From positions 310,001 through 374,000 of the forward strand of contig OX638325.1 in assembly GCA_951812795.1 (NCBI GenBank): a DNA stretch of 64,000 nucleotides. Direction: 5' to 3'. Source of the DNA: an uncultured Dehalococcoidia bacterium. Its GTDB lineage: Bacteria > Chloroflexota > Dehalococcoidia > Lucifugimonadales > Lucifugimonadaceae. This document shows, in pieces, positions 46,382 to 54,227 of the stretch. A model generated the notes under the pieces. The model did no database searches. It was not told the origin of the DNA and saw only the letters and a list, made by a program, of their open reading frames with translations. The position numbers were made by a program, and so were the translations under genes. Numbering within the stretch: the stretch's first letter is position 1; every line of letters begins with the position of its first letter.

Positions 46382-47734
46382 TCAATCCCAGCCTGGAGGG
46401 GCGATGAATCGGTTTCCTATTTTTTGGTTGCACTCCCGGTGGGTTAGAACGGCATTCTCTAACTTCGTTTTGCCACCTTTGCTGTGAGGATCGACGTGGT
46501 GAACGTGCGCATCGCGGAAGTCCATGACGCTGTTGTCGCGGCAAAAATCATCGCTGGGCGCGTATCGGCATCGCCCACCGTCACGCAAGTACACGTACTC
46601 CCGTTCCCACGCGTCGAAACTGCGTTTCGGGTCGATGGGTTTAGGCTCTATGAAATTCAGCATCCAATCGGTGAAGTAATTGTGCCGAGACGTAATAGAT
46701 TCCACTTTGTCCGACGCACTCCGGGTCAAATGAACGTACCGGTTCCAGTGATCATTATTGACGCCGTGGCGGGCATCTAATGCTGCCTGAGCCGTTGCCG
46801 ATTTGAATTCCAACAGCGCCCACGCTAGGTCGTCCAGCCAATCGTCGTGAAACTTACCATCCCATTGGTGAGCCATAACAGTCATATGCAAAACTTCGTG
46901 GCGCAAAGGTTTCGGCCCCAAGAATCCGTGTAATGCGTCATGCAGATTGTCCAGGATGGACTTTAAAACCGAAGCGCGACTGGCGGATCGATTGAAGCCG
47001 ACATGCTCGTAGTAGTAATCATCTAATGTGCCTTTATCAGTGGGGCAAAACCGATGTGAATCCATGTAATTGAAAAGTGTCATGGCTAGTTGTGCGACGA
47101 ACTGGCGGGTAGTACCCCGGTCAGTGTCGGGTTTCATACCCATGACATTCCTGAACACGGGGTGTCCGGCCGCAACCTCAAGTCGGCCGCCCAATTCATT
47201 TACAAACGTGCAGAATCCTCCCGGGAGTGCGTCTCGCCGTTCTTGAGGTTTCAGATCTGAACCAGCTTGAAGGCGTACAAAAAGGTCCCTCGCTTCGTTT
47301 TCGTCACCTTGTATTTCGGCGATCGAAAGTTTCGCGTTCGAGAACTGATCCTGCAATTCCGGCGTCAGATCGCTGTAAGTTTTGCTGGCCCAAATGCAAT
47401 CCTCTTCACGCATGAACGCAGGGAATTTCGAATTTGGTTCACGCGGATCCAACAGAGAAAACCCGCCTTTCAAGAAATCACTGATCGCATTTGTTCTTTG
47501 CTGGCCATCGATGATTTCGTAGTGGCTGGAAACCTTGCCGCCGACCTCCTTGGTGATGTCGTGCAGGTAGAAAACGGGCAGATGGTAACCCCGTAGTAGT
47601 GAGTCGATCAGTTTCTGTTTTTGGACGATATTCCAGGCATCGCCCCGTTGGTATTCACGGTTGATGCGCAACATGTCCGCGTCGCGCAATTCGACGAGGT
47701 CCTTTACAGATTTAGTGATAGGTTTAGTGTCCAT
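46382..47734 (-). CDS. DUF262 plus HNH endonuclease domain protein
   Basis: This 450-residue protein starts with a DUF262 (ParB/Srx-like) domain, with EIIDGQQRTNAISD at residues 73-86 carrying the DGQQRT motif that in GmrSD/SspE-like proteins binds or hydrolyses nucleotide. The C-terminus (residues ~385-450) has CRYAPSDDFC and VHHVDPHSKGGKTKLENAVLTHRECN, a classical HNH nuclease site. Such fusions act in restriction of modified DNA or in phage defence. Here it stands alone between the two NYN genes. GAAAGGACC lies ahead of the ATG. It follows fumC-tail copy B by 67 bases. Confidence 0.82.
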   Translation of the reverse strand: MDTKPITKSVKDLVELRDADMLRINREYQRGDAWNIVQKQKLIDSLLRGYHLPVFYLHDITKEVGGKVSSHYEIIDGQQRTNAISDFLKGGFSLLDPREPNSKFPAFMREEDCIWASKTYSDLTPELQDQFSNAKLSIAEIQGDENEARDLFVRLQAGSDLKPQERRDALPGGFCTFVNELGGRLEVAAGHPVFRNVMGMKPDTDRGTTRQFVAQLAMTLFNYMDSHRFCPTDKGTLDDYYYEHVGFNRSASRASVLKSILDNLHDALHGFLGPKPLRHEVLHMTVMAHQWDGKFHDDWLDDLAWALLEFKSATAQAALDARHGVNNDHWNRYVHLTRSASDKVESITSRHNYFTDWMLNFIEPKPIDPKRSFDAWEREYVYLRDGGRCRYAPSDDFCRDNSVMDFRDAHVHHVDPHSKGGKTKLENAVLTHRECNQKIGNRFIAPPGWD

Positions 47735-47801
47735 TCGACGGTCCTTTCGTCAGCACTCATTTTCGCAATTCTCGACATGGAAAAACCAGATTAATCGTAT
47801 T

Positions 47802-47861
47802 TCATCCGCTAGCAGAGATGTTAGCGTTGGTTTCGGTCATGGAGAAGGTATTTAGCTTTTC
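47802..47861 (-). repeat. fumC 3'-tail-like sequence, copy B
   Basis: Reads EKLNTFSMTETNANISASG then TGA, against fumC EALDPFSMTEPNPNISASG. It starts within 10 bases after the stop of NYN paralogue 1. Many DNA differences are synonymous (for example Ser AGC versus TCT, Ala GCG versus GCT), so the sequence was under coding selection when it diverged. Confidence 0.85.
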
Positions 47862-47869
47862 ATGTGCAT

Positions 47870-48676
47870 TCAACGATTCTGGGCGATATTGACCGTGATG
47901 TCTCCAGGTCCGTTCGGTCGCTTGACTCGGACCTCAGGGATCCCATCCAAAAATCCTGACAGAGATTCACGCCCGTGTTCGCGAAAATTGAAGCTTGGGT
48001 CTATTCGAAGGATCGTTTCATGCAATCTTGCCCCTTTGACATTGCCTTCGTTGTCGCGTGCGGATTGGATCGCTCTGATTACTAATCTCCGGGTCTCAGA
48101 TTCGATCTTCGTCAAACTAGATGCCTTGGAATCTCGCGGCGTTGCCGATGAATTTGTTACGCCCTCGCTGGTCGGTGATGTTGCCTGTACGGCCGTTTCA
48201 TTCCGGACCACGCCTTGACTGTCGGTGTTACGCACTAAATCCGTCAAGTCAATAAAGCGATCACAGCTGTTCACAAGTACATCAGTAGTCGTATCTTTGC
48301 GACCAGCGACGTAAACAGACTTTCCGTAAGAGCGCAATATCGTAACCAACGGGAAGAAATCTGAGTCACATGACGCGATCACAAAGGTTCCGATCTGTAC
48401 GGGCGATGTATGTAGCAGGTTGATGGCTTCCGCGGTCATCCTAATGTCGCTGGCGTTCTTTCCAGATGTCGTTTGCGAGTGGTGTATCAGTTCGATACCC
48501 AAAGATTGAAGCTGTTGTTGATTTTCCTTGTTTTCTTTGTGCCAATCGCCGAATGCCCTCTTTACAGTGATCCGTCCTATCCCTGAGAGTTCGTCCATCA
48601 GAGCGCGCATGTGATCTTGGTTACCAACGTTTTCAAAGTCGATTAGCACGGCGACATTATCTTCAGCCACGTTCAT
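47870..48676 (-). CDS. NYN domain plus LOTUS-like protein, paralogue 1
   Basis: The 268-residue product has VAVLIDFENVGNQDHMRALM, NASDIRMTAEAINLLH and VIASCDSDFFPLVTILRSYG, the acidic NYN core. A linker rich in Thr/Ser is followed by a C-terminal domain ending IPEVRVKRPNGPGDITVNIAQNR, parallel to paralogue 2. ATG 48676 is given, but GTG 48670 is better spaced from GAGGAGG. It starts 55 bases after the fumC stop, so transcription probably continues from fumC. It is a candidate RNase or RNA-binding protein. Confidence 0.8.
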   Translation of the reverse strand: MNVAEDNVAVLIDFENVGNQDHMRALMDELSGIGRITVKRAFGDWHKENKENQQQLQSLGIELIHHSQTTSGKNASDIRMTAEAINLLHTSPVQIGTFVIASCDSDFFPLVTILRSYGKSVYVAGRKDTTTDVLVNSCDRFIDLTDLVRNTDSQGVVRNETAVQATSPTSEGVTNSSATPRDSKASSLTKIESETRRLVIRAIQSARDNEGNVKGARLHETILRIDPSFNFREHGRESLSGFLDGIPEVRVKRPNGPGDITVNIAQNR

Positions 48677-48730
48677 GCCTCCTCGGAACTATCTTGTCAT
48701 TAACATCTGAGGGATTCTAAACCGCGATTT

Positions 48731-50152
48731 CTATCCACTCGCGCTGATGTTGGGATTCGGCTCGGTCATGCTGAACGGATCGAGAGCTTCATCCAACGCC
48801 GCTTCGTCGAGATCCGCTCGGCGCAGGGCCACTTGGCGGATGGTTTCGCCGGTTTGGGAGGCTTCATGGGCGATGGCGGCCGCAGCGTCGTAGCCGATGA
48901 TGGGGGCTAGGGCGGTGCAGATGGCCAGGCCTTGGGCGACCATCGAGGGGCCGGTTTCGGTTGCTTTGATGCCGGATACGCATTGGCGTTGGAGGTTGGT
49001 GCAGGTTGCGGCTAGAAGGTCGATCGATTCGAGGAGGTTGTGCGCGGCGACGGGCATCATTACGTTGAGTTCGAAGTTGCCGGACTGTCCAGCGATGGCG
49101 ATGGTGGTGTCGTTGCCGATGACCTGGGCGCAGACCATGGTTGCCGACTCGGCGATGACAGGATTGACCTTGCCGGGCATGATCGAGGAACCGGGCTGGA
49201 CCTCGGGTAGTGCGATCTCGCCGATGCCGGCCCGGGGACCAGAGCCTAGCCATCGCAGGTCGTTGCAGATCTTCATCAAGCTAACAGCGATGGTCTTTAG
49301 CGCGCCGGAGGCGCTGACCACGGCGTCGATGGTGCTCTGCGACTGGAAATGGTTGTCGGTCTCGGAGAAGGGGATACCGGTTCGTTCACCAAGCTTGGCG
49401 ATGACGCGCTCGGCGAATTCGGGGTGCATTCCGATGCCGGTTCCCACGGCTGTTCCACCGAGGGGCAAGATGGCGAGTTCGTCGAGGGCGCGCTGGACGC
49501 GCCGACGACCGTACTCGAGTTGTCCAGCGTAGCCCAAGAACTCTTGGCCCAATCGGATCGGTGTGGCGTCTTGGAGGTGCGTACGACCCGTTTTGACGAC
49601 GTTCCAAAACTCTTTCGACTTTTCTCTTAATCCATCTGCCAACTCTTGCATCGCAGGCAGGAGAGAGTCGGCAATGGCGACTGCGGCCGCGACTTGGATG
49701 GAGGTCGGGATGACGTCGTTGGAGGACTGACCCTTGTTCACATGGTCGTTTGGATGAACGGGATCACGGGATCCGAGCTCGCCGCCAAGCGCCTCGATCG
49801 CCACGTTCGAGATGACCTCGTTGGCGTTCATGTTGGTCGACGTGCCCGAACCTGTCTGGAAGATGTCGACCACAAAAGCGTCGTCGAACTCGCCGTCGAT
49901 GACACGTTGCGCAGCGGCGACAATGGCGGCGGAGCGTTCGGCATCCAACGCATCGAGATCGAGATTGACTTCGGCGGCGCACTGCTTGACCTGTCCGATG
50001 GCTCGGATGAAGGAGCGACTGAAGCGAAGGTCGCTGATGGGGAAGTTGAGCTCGGCGCGTCGGGTGTTTGCGCCGTAGTATGCGTTTGCGGGGACGTCGA
50101 GGACGCCCATGGAGTCGCGTTCGGAGCGGAAGGGATTGGGGGATTGGGACAT
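48731..50152 (-). CDS. fumC: Fumarase class II
   Basis: The 473-residue protein has all class II fumarase landmarks: the N-terminal PANAYYGANTRRAELNFPIS, SSNDVIPTSIQVAAA, TGRTHLQDATPIRLGQEF and the superfamily signature GSSIMPGKVNPVIAESATM. It reversibly hydrates fumarate to malate in the TCA cycle. The C-terminus extends into DPFSMTEPNPNISASG. Three similar tails occur downstream at 46.1-47.9 kb, marking this gene end as a possible insertion or duplication point. Upstream, 18 bases away, lies the retropepsin-like module. Confidence 0.96.
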   Translation of the reverse strand: MSQSPNPFRSERDSMGVLDVPANAYYGANTRRAELNFPISDLRFSRSFIRAIGQVKQCAAEVNLDLDALDAERSAAIVAAAQRVIDGEFDDAFVVDIFQTGSGTSTNMNANEVISNVAIEALGGELGSRDPVHPNDHVNKGQSSNDVIPTSIQVAAAVAIADSLLPAMQELADGLREKSKEFWNVVKTGRTHLQDATPIRLGQEFLGYAGQLEYGRRRVQRALDELAILPLGGTAVGTGIGMHPEFAERVIAKLGERTGIPFSETDNHFQSQSTIDAVVSASGALKTIAVSLMKICNDLRWLGSGPRAGIGEIALPEVQPGSSIMPGKVNPVIAESATMVCAQVIGNDTTIAIAGQSGNFELNVMMPVAAHNLLESIDLLAATCTNLQRQCVSGIKATETGPSMVAQGLAICTALAPIIGYDAAAAIAHEASQTGETIRQVALRRADLDEAALDEALDPFSMTEPNPNISASG

Positions 50153-50170
50153 GTGGATTCTTGTGTGTTT

Positions 50171-50545
50171 TTACTGCGATTCTTGGATGGTTACGTCGCC
50201 GTTGACTTTGAATTCGACGGAACCAGTCCATGTTGGCAGGGCTTTCATTCCGAGCAGCAGGCTGCCGGAACCGAAATCCATAGCATTGAGGCGTCGAACC
50301 TCGCCATCGACCATTACATCGACATAGTACGCATCAACAGTTGCGACTTCGCCGTTGGCGAACCTGACGACTCGTGATTCTGCAGACGATTTCTTGAGAA
50401 GTTCAATGACTGGAGTGGGAAGTCCGAGCTCGCCGTTGAATCCTGTGTCAAACTTCACCTCGAAAGGGGTGAACACACCAGTTTCATGACGCATTTGGAT
50501 GCTGACGATCGGCTGGAATTCCGCGTTTACTCTGCCGCGAATCAT
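50171..50545 (-). CDS. Clan AA (retropepsin-like) aspartic protease, module 1
   Basis: The 124-residue product has one DTG-type aspartic protease half: FEVKFDTGFNGELGLPTPVI, with the catalytic Asp in DTGFNG. A hydrophobic-hydrophobic-Gly stretch (SLLLGMKAL) comes near the end. Monomers should dimerise to form the active site, as in retroviral proteases. Its start overlaps the stop of the upstream small gene by four bases (ATGA). A second copy of this gene pair is at 57180-57826. Confidence 0.75.
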   Translation of the reverse strand: MIRGRVNAEFQPIVSIQMRHETGVFTPFEVKFDTGFNGELGLPTPVIELLKKSSAESRVVRFANGEVATVDAYYVDVMVDGEVRRLNAMDFGSGSLLLGMKALPTWTGSVEFKVNGDVTIQESQ

Positions 50546-50832
50546 TCGACGTTACCTGATAGTACCGTCGAGGGCAACGGGACATCATAGTGATAGTCGA
50601 AACCGATGCGAGCTAAGTAGACCACTGGTTTGTCGCATTTTCGTTCCAGTTCCTGACGGGCGCCGCTTTCGTTCATCGCAATTACGTATTGCAACGTGCG
50701 GCCGTCAATAACCACCATGTCGCCTATGTGATCTTCGATGAGTTGGTCGATGAGTTCGTCTTCGTAGAATCGCTTGGCGCGTTCGACGAGGCGCTTTTTC
50801 TCTTCGACTGGTAATCCATGTTGTGTTGGCAT
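50542..50832 (-). CDS. Small partner protein of the aspartic protease, module 1
   Basis: From ATG 50832 (GAGAGG seven bases upstream) the 96-residue protein reads MPTQHGLPVEEKKRLVERAKRF, then YEDELIDQLIEDHIGDMVVIDGRT. The pattern RAK-x-(F/Y)Y followed by DQL and G-x-x-V-x-ID recurs in the paralogue at 57557-57826. No known family is recognised. Tight overlap with the protease gene suggests translational coupling and a protein pair. Confidence 0.68.
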   Translation of the reverse strand: MPTQHGLPVEEKKRLVERAKRFYEDELIDQLIEDHIGDMVVIDGRTLQYVIAMNESGARQELERKCDKPVVYLARIGFDYHYDVPLPSTVLSGNVE

Positions 50833-50934
50833 TTGGTAGCCTCTCGCGGTAGCATTCGGCGCGTCATGTTGATCGTGGCATACGCCTATTTTGCCACATA
50901 ATTGCGAGAAATTCAACGGTGAACCCGTGCTGAG

Positions 50935-50957
50935 GGGGCAGGTTTGAAACCTGCCCC
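50935..50957 (+). repeat. Palindromic dispersed element
   Basis: GGGGCAGGTTT, G, AAACCTGCCCC forms a perfect 11-bp inverted repeat around one base. It lies in the 83-base gap between the small partner gene and the carboxymuconolactone decarboxylase-like gene. Such palindromes are often dispersed or terminator-like. Confidence 0.7.
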
Positions 50958-50999
50958 TACCAGGTCCTCAGCTTGCGGCGCAACAGGGGGGCGATACGC

Positions 51000-51392
51000 C
51001 TAGTCGTTGGCGTGGCGTTCGTCGTAGTCTTTGAAGGCTTGCTCGGCGGCGTTCAGGGCGTTGACACATGCGGGGTAGCCGCCGTAGAAGAGCATCTGGG
51101 TGATGAGTTCGACGATCTGATCTTTGGTCCAGCCGTAGTTGAGGGCACCAGTGATGTGTCCGGGGAGTTGGTTGGGTTTGTCGAGGGCGATGAGTGCGGC
51201 GACGGTGCAGATGCTGCGGATGTTGCCGGGGAGGGTTTCGCGCTGGTATATGTGTCCGAAAAGGGTGGCGTTGATGAGGTCGAAGGCATCGTCGGTAACG
51301 CCATCGGTGACCGGGTTTGGCTGTGGTGCGCCGTCGTAGTACCAGTCACGCCATTCTTTGGATTTGGCTAGGAGGTCTTCGTAGTTGTGCAT
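51000..51392 (-). CDS. Carboxymuconolactone decarboxylase family protein
   Basis: The 130-residue protein reads GVTDDAFDLINATLFGHIYQRETLPGNIRSICTVAALIALDKPNQLPGH and QIVELITQMLFYGGYPACVNALNAAEQAF, typical of the CMD/AhpD helical fold. The AhpD CxxC pair is absent, so a decarboxylase-like or peroxidase-unrelated role is more likely. It stands alone on the minus strand. Confidence 0.85.
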   Translation of the reverse strand: MHNYEDLLAKSKEWRDWYYDGAPQPNPVTDGVTDDAFDLINATLFGHIYQRETLPGNIRSICTVAALIALDKPNQLPGHITGALNYGWTKDQIVELITQMLFYGGYPACVNALNAAEQAFKDYDERHAND

Positions 51393-51588
51393 GGGGGTGG
51401 GGGGCTTTCTGTGGGTTTTGGGTCGCTGTTGGCGCGTTTTGGCGCGCAGAGTCTAATTTTGGCATAGGGAATCTGGTCGTCAATTCAAACCACCGTTGCA
51501 TCGGATGAAATCAACACATTCGCACTCAGGTGACCGCGGAGCGTTATGCTAGGTTTATTGGCAACATCAAGGAGGAATTTCAAGCACA

Positions 51589-51867
51589 TTGATCAAACCT
51601 ACTCAAGTGAAGCCGCTTGACGGCTACCGGATTTGGATCGAATTCGAAGATGGTGTGCAAGGTGTGGTGGATCTTTCCGCTTATGCTGGGCGTGGCGTTT
51701 GGAAGGCGTGGGAAGATCGGTCGTTGTTTGAGAGTGTGAATATTACGTCGTACCGGGCAATAGGTTGGGGCGACACAGACGTCTTGGATATGTGTGCGGA
51801 TTGGGCTTACATGCAGGTGACAGACACGACTGTTGATGACACCCGCCAAGAGTTAGCTCATGTCTGA
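51589..51867 (+). CDS. DUF2442 protein
   Basis: The 92-residue product starts at TTG 51589 with a strong AAGGAGG upstream. The sequence KPLDGYRIWIEFEDGVQGVVDLSAYAG and GVWKAWEDRSLFESVNITSYRAIGWG matches DUF2442, a small domain often adjacent to DUF4160 genes. Its last codons overlap by eight bases the start of the broken DUF4160 gene. Confidence 0.85.
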   Translation: MIKPTQVKPLDGYRIWIEFEDGVQGVVDLSAYAGRGVWKAWEDRSLFESVNITSYRAIGWGDTDVLDMCADWAYMQVTDTTVDDTRQELAHV

Positions 51868-52120
51868 ACTCTGTCGCTTCCACGGCATAGTTATCCGAAT
51901 ATTCGCTCCAGATCACCCGCCACCGCATTTTCACGCTGTTTACGCGGAGTATGAGGCTCAGGTCGATATTCGATAACTTGAGATTCTCGAGGGGCACTTA
52001 CCATCTCGATCGCGAAGATTGGTTCTTGAGTGGGCGTCGATGCACCAAGAGGAATTGGTTCAAGCCTGGGATCGTTGCAGTAGCGGCATGAATCCGGACA
52101 AAATCGCACCATTGAGTTGA
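51860..52120 (+). pseudogene. DUF4160 gene interrupted by an in-frame TAA
   Basis: The frame from ATG 51860 reads MSELCRFHGIVIRIFAPDHP, then PPHFHAVYAEYEAQVDIR, and meets TAA at 51974-51976. The same frame then continues LEILEGHLPSRSRRLVLEWA up to IAPLS and TGA at 52118-52120. The two halves together form a normal DUF4160 protein of about 85 residues. Either the gene is a fresh pseudogene, or an error or readthrough is involved. DUF2442/DUF4160 pairs are suspected toxin-antitoxin-like modules. Confidence 0.75.
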
Positions 52121-52142
52121 ACTAACCAGAGGCAACTCATCC

Positions 52143-52760
52143 TCACCACGCCGTTTCAAACCGTTGGCACAGTCTTTCGGCGACTTTGGCATCCATCTCC
52201 GGAAAGTTCCTCAGGAGTAGGTCATGGTCGTCGATGTCGCCGATGCGGAGGTTGTGGTTTGTGCGGAGGTGTTTGATGGTTTGGGCTAGTTGGGGCATGT
52301 GGGGCTGGACCAGCGATTTAGCTTCGTCGTAAGGTGGATCGAGGTGGATGTCTTGGATGATGGTGTTTTGGTACCAGGTAGCTAGACCTTCTTCGAGATA
52401 GTTGGATGGTCTACCTTCGCGTTTGAGGTTCCAGGGGTCGATTAGGTGGACGCATTCGTGGGCTAGTTGCCAGATGGCTAGGTTGGCGTCGTTTTGGGCG
52501 GCTACGGTAAGGCGGATGGTGATGTGAGTGGGATCTTGGTCGGTCTCGTGGCCGGGGTAACCGGTTTTGAGGAACCAGATGTGGGGGCTGGCGTTAGGGG
52601 TTGTGTCGAATTCGAGGCCGGTGTAGGTGAATTTAGGATCACGCGGGCCGAGGAGGCGTTCGATTTCGGCTATGAAGACGCTGGTAAGTTGGGCGAGGGT
52701 TAGGGAGTAGGTATCGTCTGAAATTCGAGAGGTGGCGAAGGGGGAGATGGAGATTGTCAT
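52143..52760 (-). CDS. Small protein with HExxH zinc-protease-like motif
   Basis: The 205-residue protein has WQLAHECVHLIDP followed by RPSNYLEEGLATWYQN, an HExxH plus downstream EEG arrangement, as in gluzincins. The rest (N-terminal beta and helices) gives no family match. It has no signal peptide or membrane helix. A cytoplasmic peptidase or a non-catalytic relative are both possible. Confidence 0.65.
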   Translation of the reverse strand: MTISISPFATSRISDDTYSLTLAQLTSVFIAEIERLLGPRDPKFTYTGLEFDTTPNASPHIWFLKTGYPGHETDQDPTHITIRLTVAAQNDANLAIWQLAHECVHLIDPWNLKREGRPSNYLEEGLATWYQNTIIQDIHLDPPYDEAKSLVQPHMPQLAQTIKHLRTNHNLRIGDIDDHDLLLRNFPEMDAKVAERLCQRFETAW

Positions 52761-52856
52761 TGGTGGTTTCCCTGTGGTGGTTTCCCTTGGGGCGTTGCTT
52801 CGAATCTACGCGAGTTTAGGGGCTACTATCGGGGTTTGCGTGGTCTGTGCCCCCTT

Positions 52857-52893
52857 TGTCCCGTTGGGACATTTCCCCCGCGAGCGGGGGAAA
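52857..52893 (-). terminator. Two adjacent hairpins downstream of the MFS gene
   Basis: TGTCCC/GGGACA (52857-52871) and the near-perfect TTTCCCCCGC-GA-GCGGGGGAAA (52872-52893) lie just after the MFS stop at 52902 on the minus strand. The second is a strong terminator candidate for the MFS transcript and resembles dispersed repeats. Confidence 0.65.
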
Positions 52894-52901
52894 CCGCAGA
52901 G

Positions 52902-54227
52902 CTAACGCCGATACCGTGGAATGCTCCGCAGATACCTGCGCGACAAGAGTATTGTGCCGCCTGTTAGCACGAATCCTACGATCGCAATTGCCAACACAGC
53001 GATGTCGGTGCCGATTTGGGTTGCCAGCCAGCCGACGTGGAGGGCGCCGATGGGACCGGAGCCGATGGCTACGGCTAGGACGCCGAGGACGCGGCCTCGC
53101 ATCTCGGGTCGTGTCGACGAAACGACGATGATGGACTGCATTGCGCCGAAGCCGGACATGCCGAAGCCACCGATGAAGAGGAGGGGAATTGCTAGCCAGT
53201 AGTAGGGCGTTAGGGCGAAGGCGGCGATGATGCAGAGGAAGCTGAGGGAGGCGTAGGTGTAGACGCGGGTGTAGTGTCGGGGTTGTGCGACGGCGGCGAT
53301 GGTGAGGGCACCGAAGGTGGCTCCCAGTCCTTCGATGCTGAGCAACAGTCCGACTAGGACGGGGTCAACCATCAGTTTTTCAGCGCCGAGCACCGGAACC
53401 ATCTGTTGGTAGGGGAAGGCGAACAGGTTCATCGTTATGGTGATGATGATGGTGACGAGCAGGACCGAGTCGCCGGCGATGTGCTTGATGCCGGTTCGGA
53501 GGTCGAAGTTGCTGCTAGATGCGGGCGTGCGAACATCGGAGGTCGGCGGTTTGCGAATAACGAGCATCGAGACGGCAACCATCGAAGCGAAGAGGAACAG
53601 GCCGCATCCGAGGAAGTAGACGGCTTGCATGCCGATTTGTTGGAGGAACGCGCCGCCGACGAGGGGGCCGATGACGCGCGAGAAGTTGGACGAAGCCATG
53701 TCGACGCCGAATGCTGAGGAGACGCGATCGGCGGGCACGGCGTCGGCGATCATGGCGCGCCTCACCGGAAAGTCCGTAGCCCATATGACTCCGGCGATGA
53801 AGGCTCCGGCTGAGACGTGCCAAAGTTCGATGCGGTCGGTGAGAACCAGAATACCGAGCACCAGGTAAATGCCTGAAAGTGTGATGTTGGCGGTGGCGAG
53901 AATGGCACGTCGGTTGACGCGGTCGGCGAGGGCACCGATGAACGCGCCGAAGAACAGCATCGGTGCCATGCGGAGGAATCCAACGAAACCGACTAGGAAG
54001 GCGTCTTGGGTGAGGTCGTAGACGTAGACACCGAGGGCGACGGTCTCGAGCCATCGCATGGTGTTGTTGGAGATGCCGATGCCCCAGAGTCGGGCGTAAT
54101 CGGCGTTAAGAACGACCTTGAATTTGGCAATCGGATTGCCAACGCCAGGGCGACGTCGTCTACGTGTCGGTCGTCTCAGTCGCGCCTCGTTCGGCGCGTC
54201 ATCGCGAGTCGGCGAAGGGATTTTCAG
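52902..54227 (-). CDS. MFS transporter, probable CTG start
   Basis: The first ATG (54059) gives MRWLETVALGVYVYDL, which would cut into helix 1. The frame is open for 56 codons further back, reading KIPSPTRDDAPNEARLRRPT, then a basic stretch, GNPIAKFKVVLNADYARLWG and IGISNNT, a normal MFS N-terminus. The only plausible start is CTG at 54227, preceded by AGGGGGGA and overlapping the stop codon of the upstream nuclease gene. The protein has about twelve helices and the motif GALADRVNRR. Substrate is unknown. Confidence 0.82.
   Translation of the reverse strand: MKIPSPTRDDAPNEARLRRPTRRRRRPGVGNPIAKFKVVLNADYARLWGIGISNNTMRWLETVALGVYVYDLTQDAFLVGFVGFLRMAPMLFFGAFIGALADRVNRRAILATANITLSGIYLVLGILVLTDRIELWHVSAGAFIAGVIWATDFPVRRAMIADAVPADRVSSAFGVDMASSNFSRVIGPLVGGAFLQQIGMQAVYFLGCGLFLFASMVAVSMLVIRKPPTSDVRTPASSSNFDLRTGIKHIAGDSVLLVTIIITITMNLFAFPYQQMVPVLGAEKLMVDPVLVGLLLSIEGLGATFGALTIAAVAQPRHYTRVYTYASLSFLCIIAAFALTPYYWLAIPLLFIGGFGMSGFGAMQSIIVVSSTRPEMRGRVLGVLAVAIGSGPIGALHVGWLATQIGTDIAVLAIAIVGFVLTGGTILLSRRYLRSIPRYRR

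Noticed and set aside
49646..50377. Long plus-strand frame opposite fumC (243 codons)
   Set aside because: It lies antisense to the clearly conserved fumC and protease genes, has no family resemblance and owes its length to codon usage of the real gene.
52872..52893. CRISPR-like palindromic repeat TTTCCCCCGC-GA-GCGGGGGAAA
   Set aside because: It resembles some type I-E repeat cores but occurs only once, with no spacers or cas genes. A terminator or dispersed element is more likely.
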